From: Sutcliffiella horikoshii | Lineage (GTDB): Bacteria > Bacillota > Bacilli > Bacillales > Bacillaceae_I | Length of the DNA: 64,000 nucleotides | NCBI RefSeq assembly: GCF_019931755.1 | Contig: NZ_CP082918.1 | Coordinates: forward strand, 2,584,001-2,648,000 | Reading direction: 5' to 3' | Part shown: piece by piece, positions 33,456-41,897 of the stretch | Position numbering within the stretch: position 1 is the first letter of the stretch | Layout of the letters: the number at the start of each line of letters is the position of its first letter | Program-made: the position numbers and the translations under genes | Notes under the pieces: generated by a model | The model's input: only the letters and a program-made list of their open reading frames with translations | Told to the model about the DNA's origin: nothing | The model's database searches: none

Positions 33456-34394
33456 ATTTGATGACTCAAGCAGGTTTTTCTTTTCTTCTTTAACAGAAAG
33501 CAACTCTTCTTCCATTTGATCTCGCTGGCCTTTCAAGCTTCCAAGCAGCCTGGAAACTCTTCCGATTATTTGAGACGTCTGGTCATAGCTGTCCGTAATT
33601 TTCCCGTGCACCATCCAATCGACAATCAGCCCGTCAAAGAAGTAATCAGCAAAAGTCAGCATCCCGCCTACTTCAATCGTGGAATCAAAGTGATGCTTGA
33701 TATCAAGTAACTCATCTTGGAACACTCTCAATTTATTCTGAGCCTGATGAATATGTTTTTTTGCTTCATCCAAACGGCTATGCTTCATCGCAGTGGAAAC
33801 CATTCCGCCACCGAACATATCGAACGTGGACCAGCCTTTTGCAGAATCTAAGGAAGATAACGCCCGCTCCAAAGCATGCAATGCCAATTGACCGGCAGCT
33901 ATTGCCTCATCGTATTCATTCAGGTTCGTTTGCAGGTCTGCTTCTTTATCCGCAAGATCAAATAATTTTACACTCCATACCGAGTTGGAGTCGTGAATAA
34001 GCTTTTCCTTCTCCCGAATAATATTATCATATCTAACTGGAGCGTTTGCCACTGGTGCGAGTACCGCTTGAAATTCAGCCAGTTCCCGTTCTACATCCTG
34101 TATCGTTTCAACAGCTTCGGTATATTTTAGTTTTGCAGCTAGAGCTTCTTTCTGTTCTTGATCAAGCTTCTCTAGTTTTTTGCCAATCATCGAATAGAAA
34201 ACACTCGTCAGTGTAAAGCCTTCAAGACGTGCCACATCGTCTTCTTCTTTTTCTAGAAGCGACTCCAACTGAATTTTTTTACGCTGTTCTTCTGCCAAAT
34301 ATGTATTCAGTCTTTCAATATGCTCTTCGTACTTTGCTTTCTTACGCAGGTTATCTTTAACTTCTAGCAACTCCTGATTTAAATCTGTAAACAA
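33453..34394 (-). CDS. Coiled-coil protein of unknown function
   Basis: The 313-residue protein is mostly heptad-patterned helix at both ends (about 1-110 and 285-313). A central part contains AKGWSTFDMFGGGMVSTAMKH and a VGGMLTFADYFFDGLIVDWM segment, which may form a small hydrophobic core. No signal peptide or membrane helix is seen. The start is TTG at 34394 with AAAGGGGG 7 nt upstream. I do not recognise the family; similar proteins probably exist in other Bacillus. It is downstream of the methyltransferase gene by 75 nt. Confidence 0.7.
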   Translation of the reverse strand: MFTDLNQELLEVKDNLRKKAKYEEHIERLNTYLAEEQRKKIQLESLLEKEEDDVARLEGFTLTSVFYSMIGKKLEKLDQEQKEALAAKLKYTEAVETIQDVERELAEFQAVLAPVANAPVRYDNIIREKEKLIHDSNSVWSVKLFDLADKEADLQTNLNEYDEAIAAGQLALHALERALSSLDSAKGWSTFDMFGGGMVSTAMKHSRLDEAKKHIHQAQNKLRVFQDELLDIKHHFDSTIEVGGMLTFADYFFDGLIVDWMVHGKITDSYDQTSQIIGRVSRLLGSLKGQRDQMEEELLSVKEEKKNLLESSN

Positions 34395-34468
34395 AATAAA
34401 TCCCCCTTTAATTAAAACTCTCCTATTCTATTTACGAATGAAAGCTCCATTAGTTTCAGATTCTTAAA

Positions 34469-35170
34469 TCATTGTTTAACCTGCATCAAACACGTCCACA
34501 GAAAGTCTTCACCAAATATGTCATTTGCTTGCGGAATTTTTACCATTTCCCTGAATTCCTTTATCTCAAAGTCTTTTGAAAAAAGACGCTTCAATCTTTC
34601 TTCGGTATAACCAATTCCACCGTTCATGCTTCCTTGTTCATAAACATCCCAGTCAGCAGTTTCTGCAGCCGCTTTTGTATTAAAGCAGACCAGACCGAAG
34701 TGACCATCTTTTTTAAGAGCTTTTTTTATTGTATCTACATAGCTCAACCTGCGATGTGGAGCAAGATGATGGAACATGCCACTGTCATAAACAAAATCAT
34801 AAGTGTTGAGTTCGAATTCGTAATTAAAAAGGGAGGCATGGTGAAAATTAATACCCACCTTTTCAGAAAGAGCCCTTTCTCTCGCCCAAGTCAATGCATT
34901 TTCCGAAATGTCAATAGCATCTACTGTACAACCCATTTTTGCTAGATAAATTGCATTCCTCCCCGGACCGCATCCTATCTCTAATACTCGGTTAGGTGAC
35001 AGGCCCTTCTCCAAATAGGAAACTAGATTTTCATCTGGACCTTGCACTTGAAAGAATGGTATTTTTTTATTTCTATCTTCATAAAATTCATTCCAAAAAG
35101 CCCCCGGATCTCGTAGAAGTCCGTCTAACATTTCGTAAAGATCTTCATTATTTATAATTTCTTTAGCCAT
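34469..35170 (-). CDS. Class I SAM-dependent methyltransferase
   Basis: The 233-residue protein has motif I VLEIGCGPGRNAIYLA (about 63-78), an acidic end of strand 2 in VDAIDIS, motif III DFVYDSGMFHHL and motif IV KDGHFGLVCF. This is the Methyltransf_25/TehB-like group of small-molecule methyltransferases. GGGGGAG precedes the ATG. The substrate is unknown. Confidence 0.85.
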   Translation of the reverse strand: MAKEIINNEDLYEMLDGLLRDPGAFWNEFYEDRNKKIPFFQVQGPDENLVSYLEKGLSPNRVLEIGCGPGRNAIYLAKMGCTVDAIDISENALTWARERALSEKVGINFHHASLFNYEFELNTYDFVYDSGMFHHLAPHRRLSYVDTIKKALKKDGHFGLVCFNTKAAAETADWDVYEQGSMNGGIGYTEERLKRLFSKDFEIKEFREMVKIPQANDIFGEDFLWTCLMQVKQ

Positions 35171-35466
35171 CTTATCTCCCCCTTACCTTATATGTAATAT
35201 TGTACCAACCCCCTATCCTTCTATTGTTACAACACCTTTAAAGTTAGGTGAAATAGCTAAAATCGGTATCCGTTATTCTCTATTAAATCTCTTTCTACCG
35301 CAATTCTAGCATCCCTATTTTCCATTTAATAACACTAATTGACCCATAGGATAGGAACACTTTAAATCTTGTTCCACCACACCTAAAATCATTCAGGCTA
35401 ATGATGTATAATCCACACACTCTCCACCTTTGTAACATTCGTAATGAAAATGTAACAAACCAAAAA
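35171..35466. other. Intergenic region without recognised gene
   Basis: This 296-bp AT-rich stretch separates the methyltransferase start from the rnz terminator. It should contain the methyltransferase promoter. I see no reading frame with a ribosome binding site and no strong secondary structure. Confidence 0.4.
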
Positions 35467-35497
35467 GAGGACGATTACCTCGAAAGCAATCGTCCTC
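35467..35497 (-). terminator. Terminator of rnz
   Basis: GAGGACGATT and AATCGTCCTC form a perfect 10-bp stem; the minus-strand tail is TTTTTGG. Confidence 0.9.
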
Positions 35498-35510
35498 TCC
35501 CTAATGATTT

Positions 35511-36431
35511 TTATTTAATCGTAATTACATCAAAGTCGTTTACCACTACTGTGTTAGAAAATACCTCTTTCGCTTCTCCCAGTAAAGGTTCAACATCCTC
35601 TTTCTGGTACCTCGCACTTATGTGTGTTAAGAGCAATTGTATCACTGCTGCCTCCTTGGCAACCTGTGCCGCCTGGACAGTAGTGGAATGGAAATACTCT
35701 TTTGCAAGCAATTCGTCTTTCGCTGCAAAAGTCGCCTCATGGATAAGAACATCCGCAGCTTCCGCCAATTCAACAGAAACAGGAGTATACCTTGTATCTC
35801 CAAGTATGGTGATCACCTTCCCCCTTTTCGGAGGACCGATATAATCTATTCCTTCTACTATTCTACCGTCAGACAGGGTAACACTTTTCCCCTCTTTTAG
35901 CTCTTGGAGGTGTGGCCCTGATGGAATATTACTTTGCTTGACTTTGTCCATTAATAACGCACCTGGCAAGTCTTTCTGAACAATTCGAAAGCCAAACGAA
36001 GGAATTCCATGGACAAGTTTTTTCCCTTTTATGGTGAAATCCTCTTCTTCCAAATATAATCCGTCTTCTTCAAACTCTTCAATAATTAATGGATACTTCA
36101 CATGCGTCATACTCACTCGCAATGAGGTTTCAATATATTCTTTTATCCCTACTGGCCCGTAAACCGTCAAAGGTGTTTCCCCACCTTGAAAAGAACGGCT
36201 GCTTAAAAAACCAGGCAAGCCAAAGATATGATCTCCGTGTAAGTGGGTGATAAATATTTTGGTAATCTTTCTTGGTTTTAATGATGTATGTAAAATTTGG
36301 TGCTGTGTTGCTTCCCCACAATCAAAGAGCCACACAGAACCCTCTTTATCATCTATATGTAATGCCAGCGAGGATACATTTCGGTGCTTTGCTGGAACAC
36401 CAGAACCTGTACCTAAAAAAGTTAGTTTCAT
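35511..36431 (-). CDS. rnz: Ribonuclease Z
   Basis: The protein of about 306 residues begins [11 protein letters not shown], the standard RNase Z start, and carries the zinc motif [15 protein letters not shown] (near 62-76), the exosite region and HISARY near the C-terminus. It trims tRNA precursors at the 3' end. A longer reading from 36491 exists, but GAGGAG is 9 nt before the ATG at 36431. The gene follows the yqj order of B. subtilis (yqjK). Confidence 0.95.
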   Translation of the reverse strand: MKLTFLGTGSGVPAKHRNVSSLALHIDDKEGSVWLFDCGEATQHQILHTSLKPRKITKIFITHLHGDHIFGLPGFLSSRSFQGGETPLTVYGPVGIKEYIETSLRVSMTHVKYPLIIEEFEEDGLYLEEEDFTIKGKKLVHGIPSFGFRIVQKDLPGALLMDKVKQSNIPSGPHLQELKEGKSVTLSDGRIVEGIDYIGPPKRGKVITILGDTRYTPVSVELAEAADVLIHEATFAAKDELLAKEYFHSTTVQAAQVAKEAAVIQLLLTHISARYQKEDVEPLLGEAKEVFSNTVVVNDFDVITIK

Positions 36432-36538
36432 ATTCATCCGCTCCTCTTGTTCCATTATACTCAAAAAAGAAATTTTCCATAATATAAACAATGAATATAG
36501 TACAATGATAATATCACGGATAAAGGAGAATGGACGCT

Positions 36539-37375
36539 ATGGATAACATTTCTACAATCGTATTTGACCTAGATGGTACGCTTTATGAGGACACACACCA
36601 CTTTCAGTATTACGCCGATCTTCTCAAAAACAAGTTGCCTGCGGAAAAACAGACAAAGTTTGAAGAAGACTATAAAACTATTGAGGCAGGGACACATACG
36701 CTTAAAATGGGTAGGGTGTATGATGCTAAAAAAGATTTAATCTTGGCACACAATGATGGGAATGTATCCAGAGGCTGGTCATGGGATGGAGTGGAAGTAG
36801 CACAAGTTGAACTCACCTCCCTATATCCTGACACGCTTCAATTTGACCTTTTCGAGATGCTCAGTATCGGTGATCTTTGGTGGGTACCGGTTTCCATTGC
36901 CAAGCACTACGGAGTAAGCAGCGAAGAAGCATATGCGGCATTCCTGCAAACAAGAGAACATATGATGACAGATGAATTCCTATTAGAACCATTAGCAGAG
37001 TTTGCTGATGTATTAGAAAAACTCCATAAAAAATATACATTAATTCTGATGACAAATAGCCCACAGACAGACAGCGATGTCATATTGAAGAAACTTGGCT
37101 TCACTTCTTACTTTCATGATAAAATCTATGAAGCCAATAAACCGGTAAATACAGCAGATCGTCTTTCCTACATATCTCAACAACACCATGTTCCTTACAG
37201 TCAAATGCTGAGCGTGGGTGATAACTATATAAATGAAATTCTTCCTGCCGCATTATTAGGTTGCAGTACAATTTGTATCGATCCTTTTGAACTATTTAAA
37301 GAAAGTGAAGCAACCTATACAGTCTCAGGTTTAACAGAGCTTTCAATACTATTAGAAAAATCCTTTTTGAAATAA
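36539..37375 (+). CDS. HAD-family hydrolase
   Basis: The protein of about 278 residues has FDLDGTLYED (nucleophile), LMTNSPQ (motif II), a lysine in EANKPVN and VGDNYINEILPAALLG (motif IV), with a large helical cap of about 120 residues. It resembles pyrimidine-nucleotidase/haloacid dehalogenase-type phosphatases, but the substrate is unknown. AAGGAG lies about 10 nt before the ATG at 36539; the ATG at 36530 adjoins it. Confidence 0.82.
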   Translation: MDNISTIVFDLDGTLYEDTHHFQYYADLLKNKLPAEKQTKFEEDYKTIEAGTHTLKMGRVYDAKKDLILAHNDGNVSRGWSWDGVEVAQVELTSLYPDTLQFDLFEMLSIGDLWWVPVSIAKHYGVSSEEAYAAFLQTREHMMTDEFLLEPLAEFADVLEKLHKKYTLILMTNSPQTDSDVILKKLGFTSYFHDKIYEANKPVNTADRLSYISQQHHVPYSQMLSVGDNYINEILPAALLGCSTICIDPFELFKESEATYTVSGLTELSILLEKSFLK

Positions 37376-37398
37376 CACTTCACGGTGTTATTTTTTTT
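37371..37398 (+). terminator. Terminator overlapping the HAD stop codon
   Basis: AATAACAC and GTGTTATT form an 8-bp stem, with the gene's TAA inside the left arm, followed by eight T residues. Confidence 0.85.
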
Positions 37399-37409
37399 GC
37401 ATAAAACGC

Positions 37410-37439
37410 TTGCTTTTAGAACACTTGTTCGATTATAAT
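37410..37439 (+). promoter_or_regulatory. Promoter of the SOS small-gene pair
   Basis: TTGCTT (37410-37415) and a perfect TATAAT (37434-37439), spacer 18 bp. LexA box 1 covers the spacer and box 2 lies just downstream. Confidence 0.7.
37418..37431. promoter_or_regulatory. LexA box 1 of the small-gene pair
   Basis: AGAACACTTGTTCG has both perfect half-sites of GAACN4GTTC and lies between the -35 and -10 elements. Confidence 0.9.
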
Positions 37440-37445
37440 AAAAAC

Positions 37446-37459
37446 AGAACAAACGTTCT
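37446..37459. promoter_or_regulatory. LexA box 2 of the small-gene pair
   Basis: AGAACAAACGTTCT fits GAACRNRYGTTC at all 12 positions. It lies at the transcription start, 28 bp after box 1 (centre to centre). Confidence 0.92.
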
Positions 37460-37481
37460 AATAACTAATGAGGTGATACTA

Positions 37482-37688
37482 ATGAAATTAATCCAACAAT
37501 CTTTCTACGTCATTTTAAAACTATTGGCTGTTTCCGGTTTTGCCATTCTTTTTTATGTCATGATGACAGATAAGACAAGCAATGCCCCAATGTTCATGCT
37601 CAGCCTGATGACTTCCCTTAGTTTAATTGCAATCCCTGGTATGAAGAATGTTATTAATAACTACGAAGAGACTCATCATGAATCCTGA
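37482..37688 (+). CDS. SOS-controlled small membrane protein, unknown function
   Basis: The 68-residue protein has two hydrophobic helices (about 9-25 and 35-54), a short polar turn and an acidic tail ending in HHES. GAGGTGATACTA gives a good ribosome binding site. An upstream in-frame ATG at 37410 lies inside the promoter and is not used. Two strong LexA boxes over the promoter show it is DNA-damage induced. Small membrane proteins in SOS regulons often block division (YneA, SidA) or are toxins, but this one lacks the LysM domain of YneA. The function is open. Confidence 0.8.
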   Translation: MKLIQQSFYVILKLLAVSGFAILFYVMMTDKTSNAPMFMLSLMTSLSLIAIPGMKNVINNYEETHHES

Positions 37689-37875
37689 CTCTTCTTCCGT
37701 ATCCAAGGAAACTGCCCTCAAAATTGCAAAAAGATTGATTCATTATAATGTTACTAATGACCTGGATATTATTAGTTCCGTGGTGGATGTTTGTAAAGAA
37801 GATGTCGTATCCTATCTGAAAAATCCGCCTAAAATAAAAAAAGCCCTGCAATCGAACATTACAGGACCGGGTTAA
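37678..37875 (+). CDS. Small soluble protein coupled to the SOS membrane protein
   Basis: The 65-residue protein starts at an ATG inside the end of the upstream gene (11-bp overlap) and should be translationally coupled. It is helical, with IAKRLIHYNVTNDLDIISSVVDVCKEDVVSYLKNPPK resembling a small helix-turn-helix fold with a recognition-like helix, but I cannot assign a family. Small genes (yqzC, yqzD) lie near dinB in B. subtilis, and relation to them should be tested. It stops 1 bp before the convergent yunB. Confidence 0.7.
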   Translation: MNPDSSSVSKETALKIAKRLIHYNVTNDLDIISSVVDVCKEDVVSYLKNPPKIKKALQSNITGPG

Positions 37876-38673
37876 TCAGTTATTATTCTTTTGTTCTTCT
37901 ACTGGAATCTCAGGAATAATAACTGGTGCTATCCCACCACCACCGCTTCCACTCTCATGATAATACATCGGAACTTTTCCTGGAATCACTAAATCTCCTA
38001 TTTTAACAGAGTTATTAATCTCCATCGGCTGTTCTACCAACGGAATGATAATGTTCATCTTCACACTCACATTTACATAAACCTCAATAACTGTATTATT
38101 TATTCCTGTTTCAATCACTTTTGTCTCCACATTCGAGATAACATCACCCAGTATCTCAAACCGCACCGGTATTTTCGGACCAAGATTGGAAAAGAGGGTT
38201 GTTTTGGTCGCCATCCCTAACGGTACCTTATACACGATACCATTCTGCTTTTTTGATTCTTCGTAATCTATGTTCAAATCATTTTTGTATGATTCCATTC
38301 CTTCCAGATTGCCTTCTTCAAGGAAGTCCAAATACCTTTGGACTCTTAACGTAGTTTCAGAAATCACCGTGTTGACTACTTTATGATTTGTACTAAAAGC
38401 CACATGATCCGTACCTTCATTTAATACAATAATTAATTCCTCTGGATTTAAACTGTTTGCTATCTTCTTTGAGACGGCATCATTAATAGCTTGTGTTGCA
38501 ATCTGACGGGCTTTCGTTTCAGCTATACTCCTTAAACTCGGCTCCAGATTTTTATTGATGATGATCAAACTAAATACCGTCAAAATATTAAATAAGATAA
38601 ACGTAATTAAAAAAACGTACTTTAATGGCAGTGGTCCACTTTTCAATAGGGAAGTCCGACGCATTCTTCTCAT
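37876..38673 (-). CDS. yunB: Sporulation protein YunB
   Basis: The 265-residue protein has one N-terminal membrane anchor (about 18-40) and a beta-rich outer domain with the YunB features: LEPSLRSIAETKARQIATQAIN, YKVPLGMATKTTLFSNLGPKIPVRFEILG and ETGINNTVIEVYV. In B. subtilis yunB is SigE dependent and its loss harms sporulation. GGAGGAGG precedes the ATG. B. subtilis yunB is elsewhere in the chromosome, so its place here is lineage specific. The C-terminus ends in a GSGGGG linker and a proline/glutamate tail. Confidence 0.92.
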   Translation of the reverse strand: MRRMRRTSLLKSGPLPLKYVFLITFILFNILTVFSLIIINKNLEPSLRSIAETKARQIATQAINDAVSKKIANSLNPEELIIVLNEGTDHVAFSTNHKVVNTVISETTLRVQRYLDFLEEGNLEGMESYKNDLNIDYEESKKQNGIVYKVPLGMATKTTLFSNLGPKIPVRFEILGDVISNVETKVIETGINNTVIEVYVNVSVKMNIIIPLVEQPMEINNSVKIGDLVIPGKVPMYYHESGSGGGGIAPVIIPEIPVEEQKNNN

Positions 38674-38779
38674 AGTTGCAATCCTCCTCCCCTTATATAT
38701 ATAAGTTTATAGGACAGATTATTAATCATTTTTTTAGTAATATCTGTTAAAGAGGACTGTGATATTATAAGTTTTTCTA

Positions 38780-38906
38780 GCTGCTGATTGGAGCAAAAGG
38801 CGTAGACTCCTGCGGGGGAGTAGCGACATTGTTGAGACCCCGCAACGAAGTGAGGAGGCTCAAGGTCGCCCCGAGGAAAGCGAAGCCATTTGCGGAAATC
38901 AGCAGC
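38780..38906. repeat. 127-bp palindromic dispersed repeat
   Basis: The element is bounded by perfect 10-bp inverted ends GCTGCTGATT and AATCAGCAGC. It contains GGCGTAGACTCCTGCGGG, GAGACCCCGCA and GAGGAGGCTC, which can pair internally. It is clearly GC-richer than its surroundings. From memory, very similar sequences are scattered through many Bacillaceae intergenic regions. It codes for nothing; an 84-codon open frame through it is an artefact. It lies between yunB and dinB. Confidence 0.8.
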
Positions 38907-38977
38907 GGTGTTACAACGCCACACTTTTTTGACATAAAAAAACTGTAAACCAATATGGCCTACAGATTAGAAATTTC

Positions 38978-40231
38978 TTATTCTAAAAAATCCTTCTGAA
39001 AACTAGTCGTTATTTTAGCCTTTGAGCTCGCATCCGCAGTATTCTTATTCTTTATACCTCTTTTGATAATCCCCTTCCCAAATTTATCTTCTAAATCCTG
39101 AAGGGTTTTATGCAACGGTTCTTTTTTGGCATCCTCTTGAAACGTAAAAAGATCAAGCTGTTTCACGGAATCATCTTTTTCTACAAGGTTATGAGCAGTT
39201 ACACCCAATAAGCGTACGGGTTCCCCGTCCCAATGCTTTCTAAGCAAAAACATGGCAGCTTCTTTGATATCACTTTCCCGCTCTATCGGATTAGATAGTT
39301 TTCGGCTTCTTGTCACCGTATGATGAATGCCATATCTGATCATTAGCTGAATGTTATGGCTGAGCACTGACTTTCTTTTCATTCTGGCACTCACGGAAGA
39401 TGACAGCTTTTCGATGGTCTTTTCTAACAAACGTTCATCGTCCGAATCCTTTGGTAAAGTAGTTGAGTTTCCAATACTCTTAAATTCAGAGACACTATCG
39501 GGATCAACAGGGCGAGTATCAATACCATTTGCTCGTTTTTTCAGCCTCTCTCCATTAATACCAAGGAGATGTTTTAATTGATAATCATTTCCTTTTGCCA
39601 ATTCACCTATTGTAGTGATATTGATTGTCTTCAATTTTTCAGCAGTCTTGGCCCCTACACCATGCATTTCCCCCACGTTCATGGGCCAAAGAATTTTCTC
39701 AATTTCTCTTTTCCTTAGGATAGTAATTCCCATGGGCTTTTTCATATCCGATGCCATCTTCGCCAAAAATTTATTCGGGGCAATTCCTATGCTGCACGGC
39801 AACAAAAGTTCTTTTTGTAGTCTCAGCTGGATTTCTTCCGCGATTTGTATGGATGTTAATCGTCCTGCATAATCTGTCACATCCATATAACCTTCATCGA
39901 TGGAAACCGGTTCAACCTGGTCTGTATACTCCCTTAGCAAATCAAACATGGCTTGAGAACTTTTCCTGTACCGGTCAAAATTAGGCTTTCGCACAATAAG
40001 CTGGGGGCATTTCTGTCTTGCTTCCCATAATGGCATTGTTGTTTTCACACCGAAGGCTCTTGCCTCATAACTACAAGTGACGATAATCCCTTTTCGTTCT
40101 TCTACATTACCCGCAATTGCTACTGGCTTTCCCTTAAGCAAAGGATCATAGGCCATTTCAACAGATGCGTAGAAACTATTCATATCTACATGAAAGATTA
40201 CTCGATGTCCTTTTGTGATTTTTTCATTCAT
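38978..40231 (-). CDS. dinB: DNA polymerase IV (DinB/YqjH)
   Basis: The protein of about 417 residues has the Y-family catalytic motifs FHVDMNSFYASVE and SIDEGYMDVTDY, helix-hairpin-helix thumb and little-finger domains, and a QLDLF clamp-binding motif near 376. It makes translesion synthesis possible. ATG at 40231 has AGGGTG 6 nt upstream; GTG at 40240 is less likely. No LexA box is seen directly upstream, which matches the B. subtilis yqjH gene, which I recall is not damage induced. Confidence 0.95.
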   Translation of the reverse strand: MNEKITKGHRVIFHVDMNSFYASVEMAYDPLLKGKPVAIAGNVEERKGIIVTCSYEARAFGVKTTMPLWEARQKCPQLIVRKPNFDRYRKSSQAMFDLLREYTDQVEPVSIDEGYMDVTDYAGRLTSIQIAEEIQLRLQKELLLPCSIGIAPNKFLAKMASDMKKPMGITILRKREIEKILWPMNVGEMHGVGAKTAEKLKTINITTIGELAKGNDYQLKHLLGINGERLKKRANGIDTRPVDPDSVSEFKSIGNSTTLPKDSDDERLLEKTIEKLSSSVSARMKRKSVLSHNIQLMIRYGIHHTVTRSRKLSNPIERESDIKEAAMFLLRKHWDGEPVRLLGVTAHNLVEKDDSVKQLDLFTFQEDAKKEPLHKTLQDLEDKFGKGIIKRGIKNKNTADASSKAKITTSFQKDFLE

Positions 40232-40260
40232 ACCATTCACCCTAAACTTCTCTGCCTATT

Positions 40261-40680
40261 TTATTTAACAACCAGCTTTGTCAGAAGTTCGCTTAATGCT
40301 TTTAGTTCATCCGTATTTAATGATATTTTTTCTAGGAACTTGTTTGGGATACACTCTACCTCTTTGTTTAAGGCTTTTCCTTTCGAGGTAAGGGTTATCA
40401 CAACACTTCGTTCATCTTTTTTGGAGCGACTTCTTGTAATTAATTGATTTGTTTCCATACGCTTTAGCATGGGAGTTAAAGTACCAGAGTCCAAAATCAG
40501 TTTCTCACCTAACTCCTTTACTGAAATAGCATCCCTTTCCCACAGTACCAATAGTACTAGGTATTGAGAATAAGTTATTCCCAGCTCATCTAAGTACGCT
40601 CTATATAATTTCATCATTTTCTTTTCTGCTGAGTAAATTTTAAAACAAAGTTGATTATCTAGTTTTAAGTTGCTTTCCAT
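40261..40680 (-). CDS. ohrR: OhrR, MarR-family peroxide-sensing repressor
   Basis: The protein of about 139 residues is a MarR winged-helix regulator. The reactive cysteine lies in DNQLCFKIYSA (Cys14), as in one-cysteine OhrR of B. subtilis. Oxidation by organic hydroperoxides releases it from DNA. The start at 40680 has GAAGGAG upstream; the frame is open to 40755 without a site. It is divergent from the ohr gene, which it should control. Confidence 0.93.
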   Translation of the reverse strand: MESNLKLDNQLCFKIYSAEKKMMKLYRAYLDELGITYSQYLVLLVLWERDAISVKELGEKLILDSGTLTPMLKRMETNQLITRSRSKKDERSVVITLTSKGKALNKEVECIPNKFLEKISLNTDELKALSELLTKLVVK

Positions 40681-40763
40681 ACATAAATCTCCTTCAAGTT
40701 TCAATAATACTATTGTACAACTCACTTCCCTTATACACAAATACCTTTCACACAACTTATTAG

Positions 40764-40792
40764 TTGACTAAATAATTAATGCACGATAAGAT
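40764..40792 (+). promoter_or_regulatory. Promoter of ohr
   Basis: TTGACT and TAAGAT with a 17-bp spacer. The AT-rich imperfect palindrome just downstream (about 40813-40832, ACAATATAATTTTACA) resembles the OhrR operator TACAATTAAATTGTA and may be the repressor site. Confidence 0.5.
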
Positions 40793-40851
40793 AGTGGAGA
40801 ATTAAGTTTTGCACAATATAATTTTACACAATTAAAAGGAGTGGATTTCAC

Positions 40852-41274
40852 ATGGATGCATTATATACAGCGAAAGTAACAGCTTCAGGTGGTAGAGCAG
40901 GAAAAATTCGAAGCGCAGATGGAACTTTGGATCTTGCACTTGCAATGCCAAAATCATTAGGTGGAACAGAAAAAGAAGGCGCAACTAATCCAGAACAACT
41001 ATTTGCTGCCGGGTATTCCGCTTGTTTTGACAGTGCACTAAACCTTGTTGCACGTCAGGCGCGCCAAAAAATTGAATCAGAAGTTATTGCAGAGGTTTCT
41101 ATTGGTAAAGATACTGATGGTGGCTTTAAACTGGCTGTTGTGTTAAACGTTAGCATAAATGGCGTTACTCAAGAGGAAGCAGAGAAGCTTGTTAAACAAG
41201 CACATGAAGTTTGCCCTTATTCTAGAGCTACAAGAGGAAATATTGAAGTAGAACTAGTAACAAAAGCACAATAA
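40852..41274 (+). CDS. ohrA: Organic hydroperoxide resistance protein Ohr
   Basis: The 140-residue OsmC/Ohr-fold peroxidase has the two redox cysteines in AAGYSACFDSAL and VCPYSRATRGN, and the catalytic arginine in RAGKIRS. It reduces organic hydroperoxides, using lipoylated proteins in characterised relatives. AAAGGAG precedes the ATG. The ohrR gene is divergent and a terminator follows. Confidence 0.95.
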   Translation: MDALYTAKVTASGGRAGKIRSADGTLDLALAMPKSLGGTEKEGATNPEQLFAAGYSACFDSALNLVARQARQKIESEVIAEVSIGKDTDGGFKLAVVLNVSINGVTQEEAEKLVKQAHEVCPYSRATRGNIEVELVTKAQ

Positions 41275-41277
41275 TAC

Positions 41278-41322
41278 AAAACAAGACCACCCGCTAAATA
41301 AAGCTGGTGGTCTTGTTTTGTA
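41278..41322 (+). terminator. Terminator of ohr
   Basis: AAACAAGACCACC and GGTGGTCTTGTTT form a 13-bp stem followed by TG and a short T/A tail. Confidence 0.85.
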
Positions 41323-41347
41323 TAAAAAAACTTAATATGTATTTTTC

Positions 41348-41815
41348 CTACATAGTAGAAGCTTCTACCGCATCCTTGATATGGTTAACTTTTTCAAGGC
41401 TCCCCACTAGGTTACTCGGCTCAATAATTGCAATCAATCTACTATCAAGATTAACCATCCCACTTATATACGGAGATGACTGAAACGCCAACACATTTAA
41501 ATCTTTAATAGCCTCTTTTTTTACATCCAGGATTTCCTTTGCATCTTCCACTAATAACCCTACAGAAAGTTCTGATGTTTGCACCACAATTAAACGTGTT
41601 TTATCGTTCACTTCAATCGGGTCAGAAAATAATATTTGTTTTACATCAAGAACTGGTATTAGTTGTCCCCTTACTTTCATAAGGCCCTTTAAATAAGCGT
41701 CCATCTCAGGTAATGCCGTAACGGTTCCAAGCTTTTCAATGGACACCACATGTTCAACTGCTAGGCCATACTCTTCTTCCTTTGCTTCAAAAATCACAAG
41801 TTTTTGGGATTCCAT
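41348..41815 (-). CDS. CheW-like coupling protein
   Basis: The protein of about 155 residues is a single CheW domain: KLVIFEAKEEEYGLAVEHVVSIE at the start, the loop LPEMDAYLKGLMKVRGQLIPVLD and SELSVGLLVEDAKEIL. CheW links receptors to the CheA kinase at the membrane. The gene is outside the che operon, as in some Bacillus that keep an extra CheW/CheV-like protein. GGAG lies about 8 nt before the ATG at 41815; the longer frame from 41896 crosses the yqjE terminator and is not used. Confidence 0.88.
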   Translation of the reverse strand: MESQKLVIFEAKEEEYGLAVEHVVSIEKLGTVTALPEMDAYLKGLMKVRGQLIPVLDVKQILFSDPIEVNDKTRLIVVQTSELSVGLLVEDAKEILDVKKEAIKDLNVLAFQSSPYISGMVNLDSRLIAIIEPSNLVGSLEKVNHIKDAVEASTM

Positions 41816-41862
41816 GACTTTTCTCCTATTCGCCTTTTTCTCTATTATAAAACAAGGTATTA

Positions 41863-41892
41863 AAAAAAGCTTGGCAATTTCACCAAGCTTTC
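41863..41892 (-). terminator. Terminator of yqjE
   Basis: AAGCTTGG and CCAAGCTT form a stem with an 8-nt loop, followed on the minus strand by TTTTTTT. Confidence 0.85.
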
Positions 41893-41897
41893 CCATT

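Noticed and set aside
35401..35844. 147-codon open frame opposite rnz
   Set aside because: It overlaps the rnz terminator and is a shadow of the rnz coding frame.
38670..38924. 84-codon open frame on the minus strand
   Set aside because: It runs through the palindromic dispersed repeat, has no ribosome binding site and overlaps the yunB start region.
40813..40832. Firm call of an OhrR operator
   Set aside because: The AT-rich sequence resembles the known operator but its two halves are only partly symmetric, so it is mentioned with the ohr promoter rather than listed as a site.
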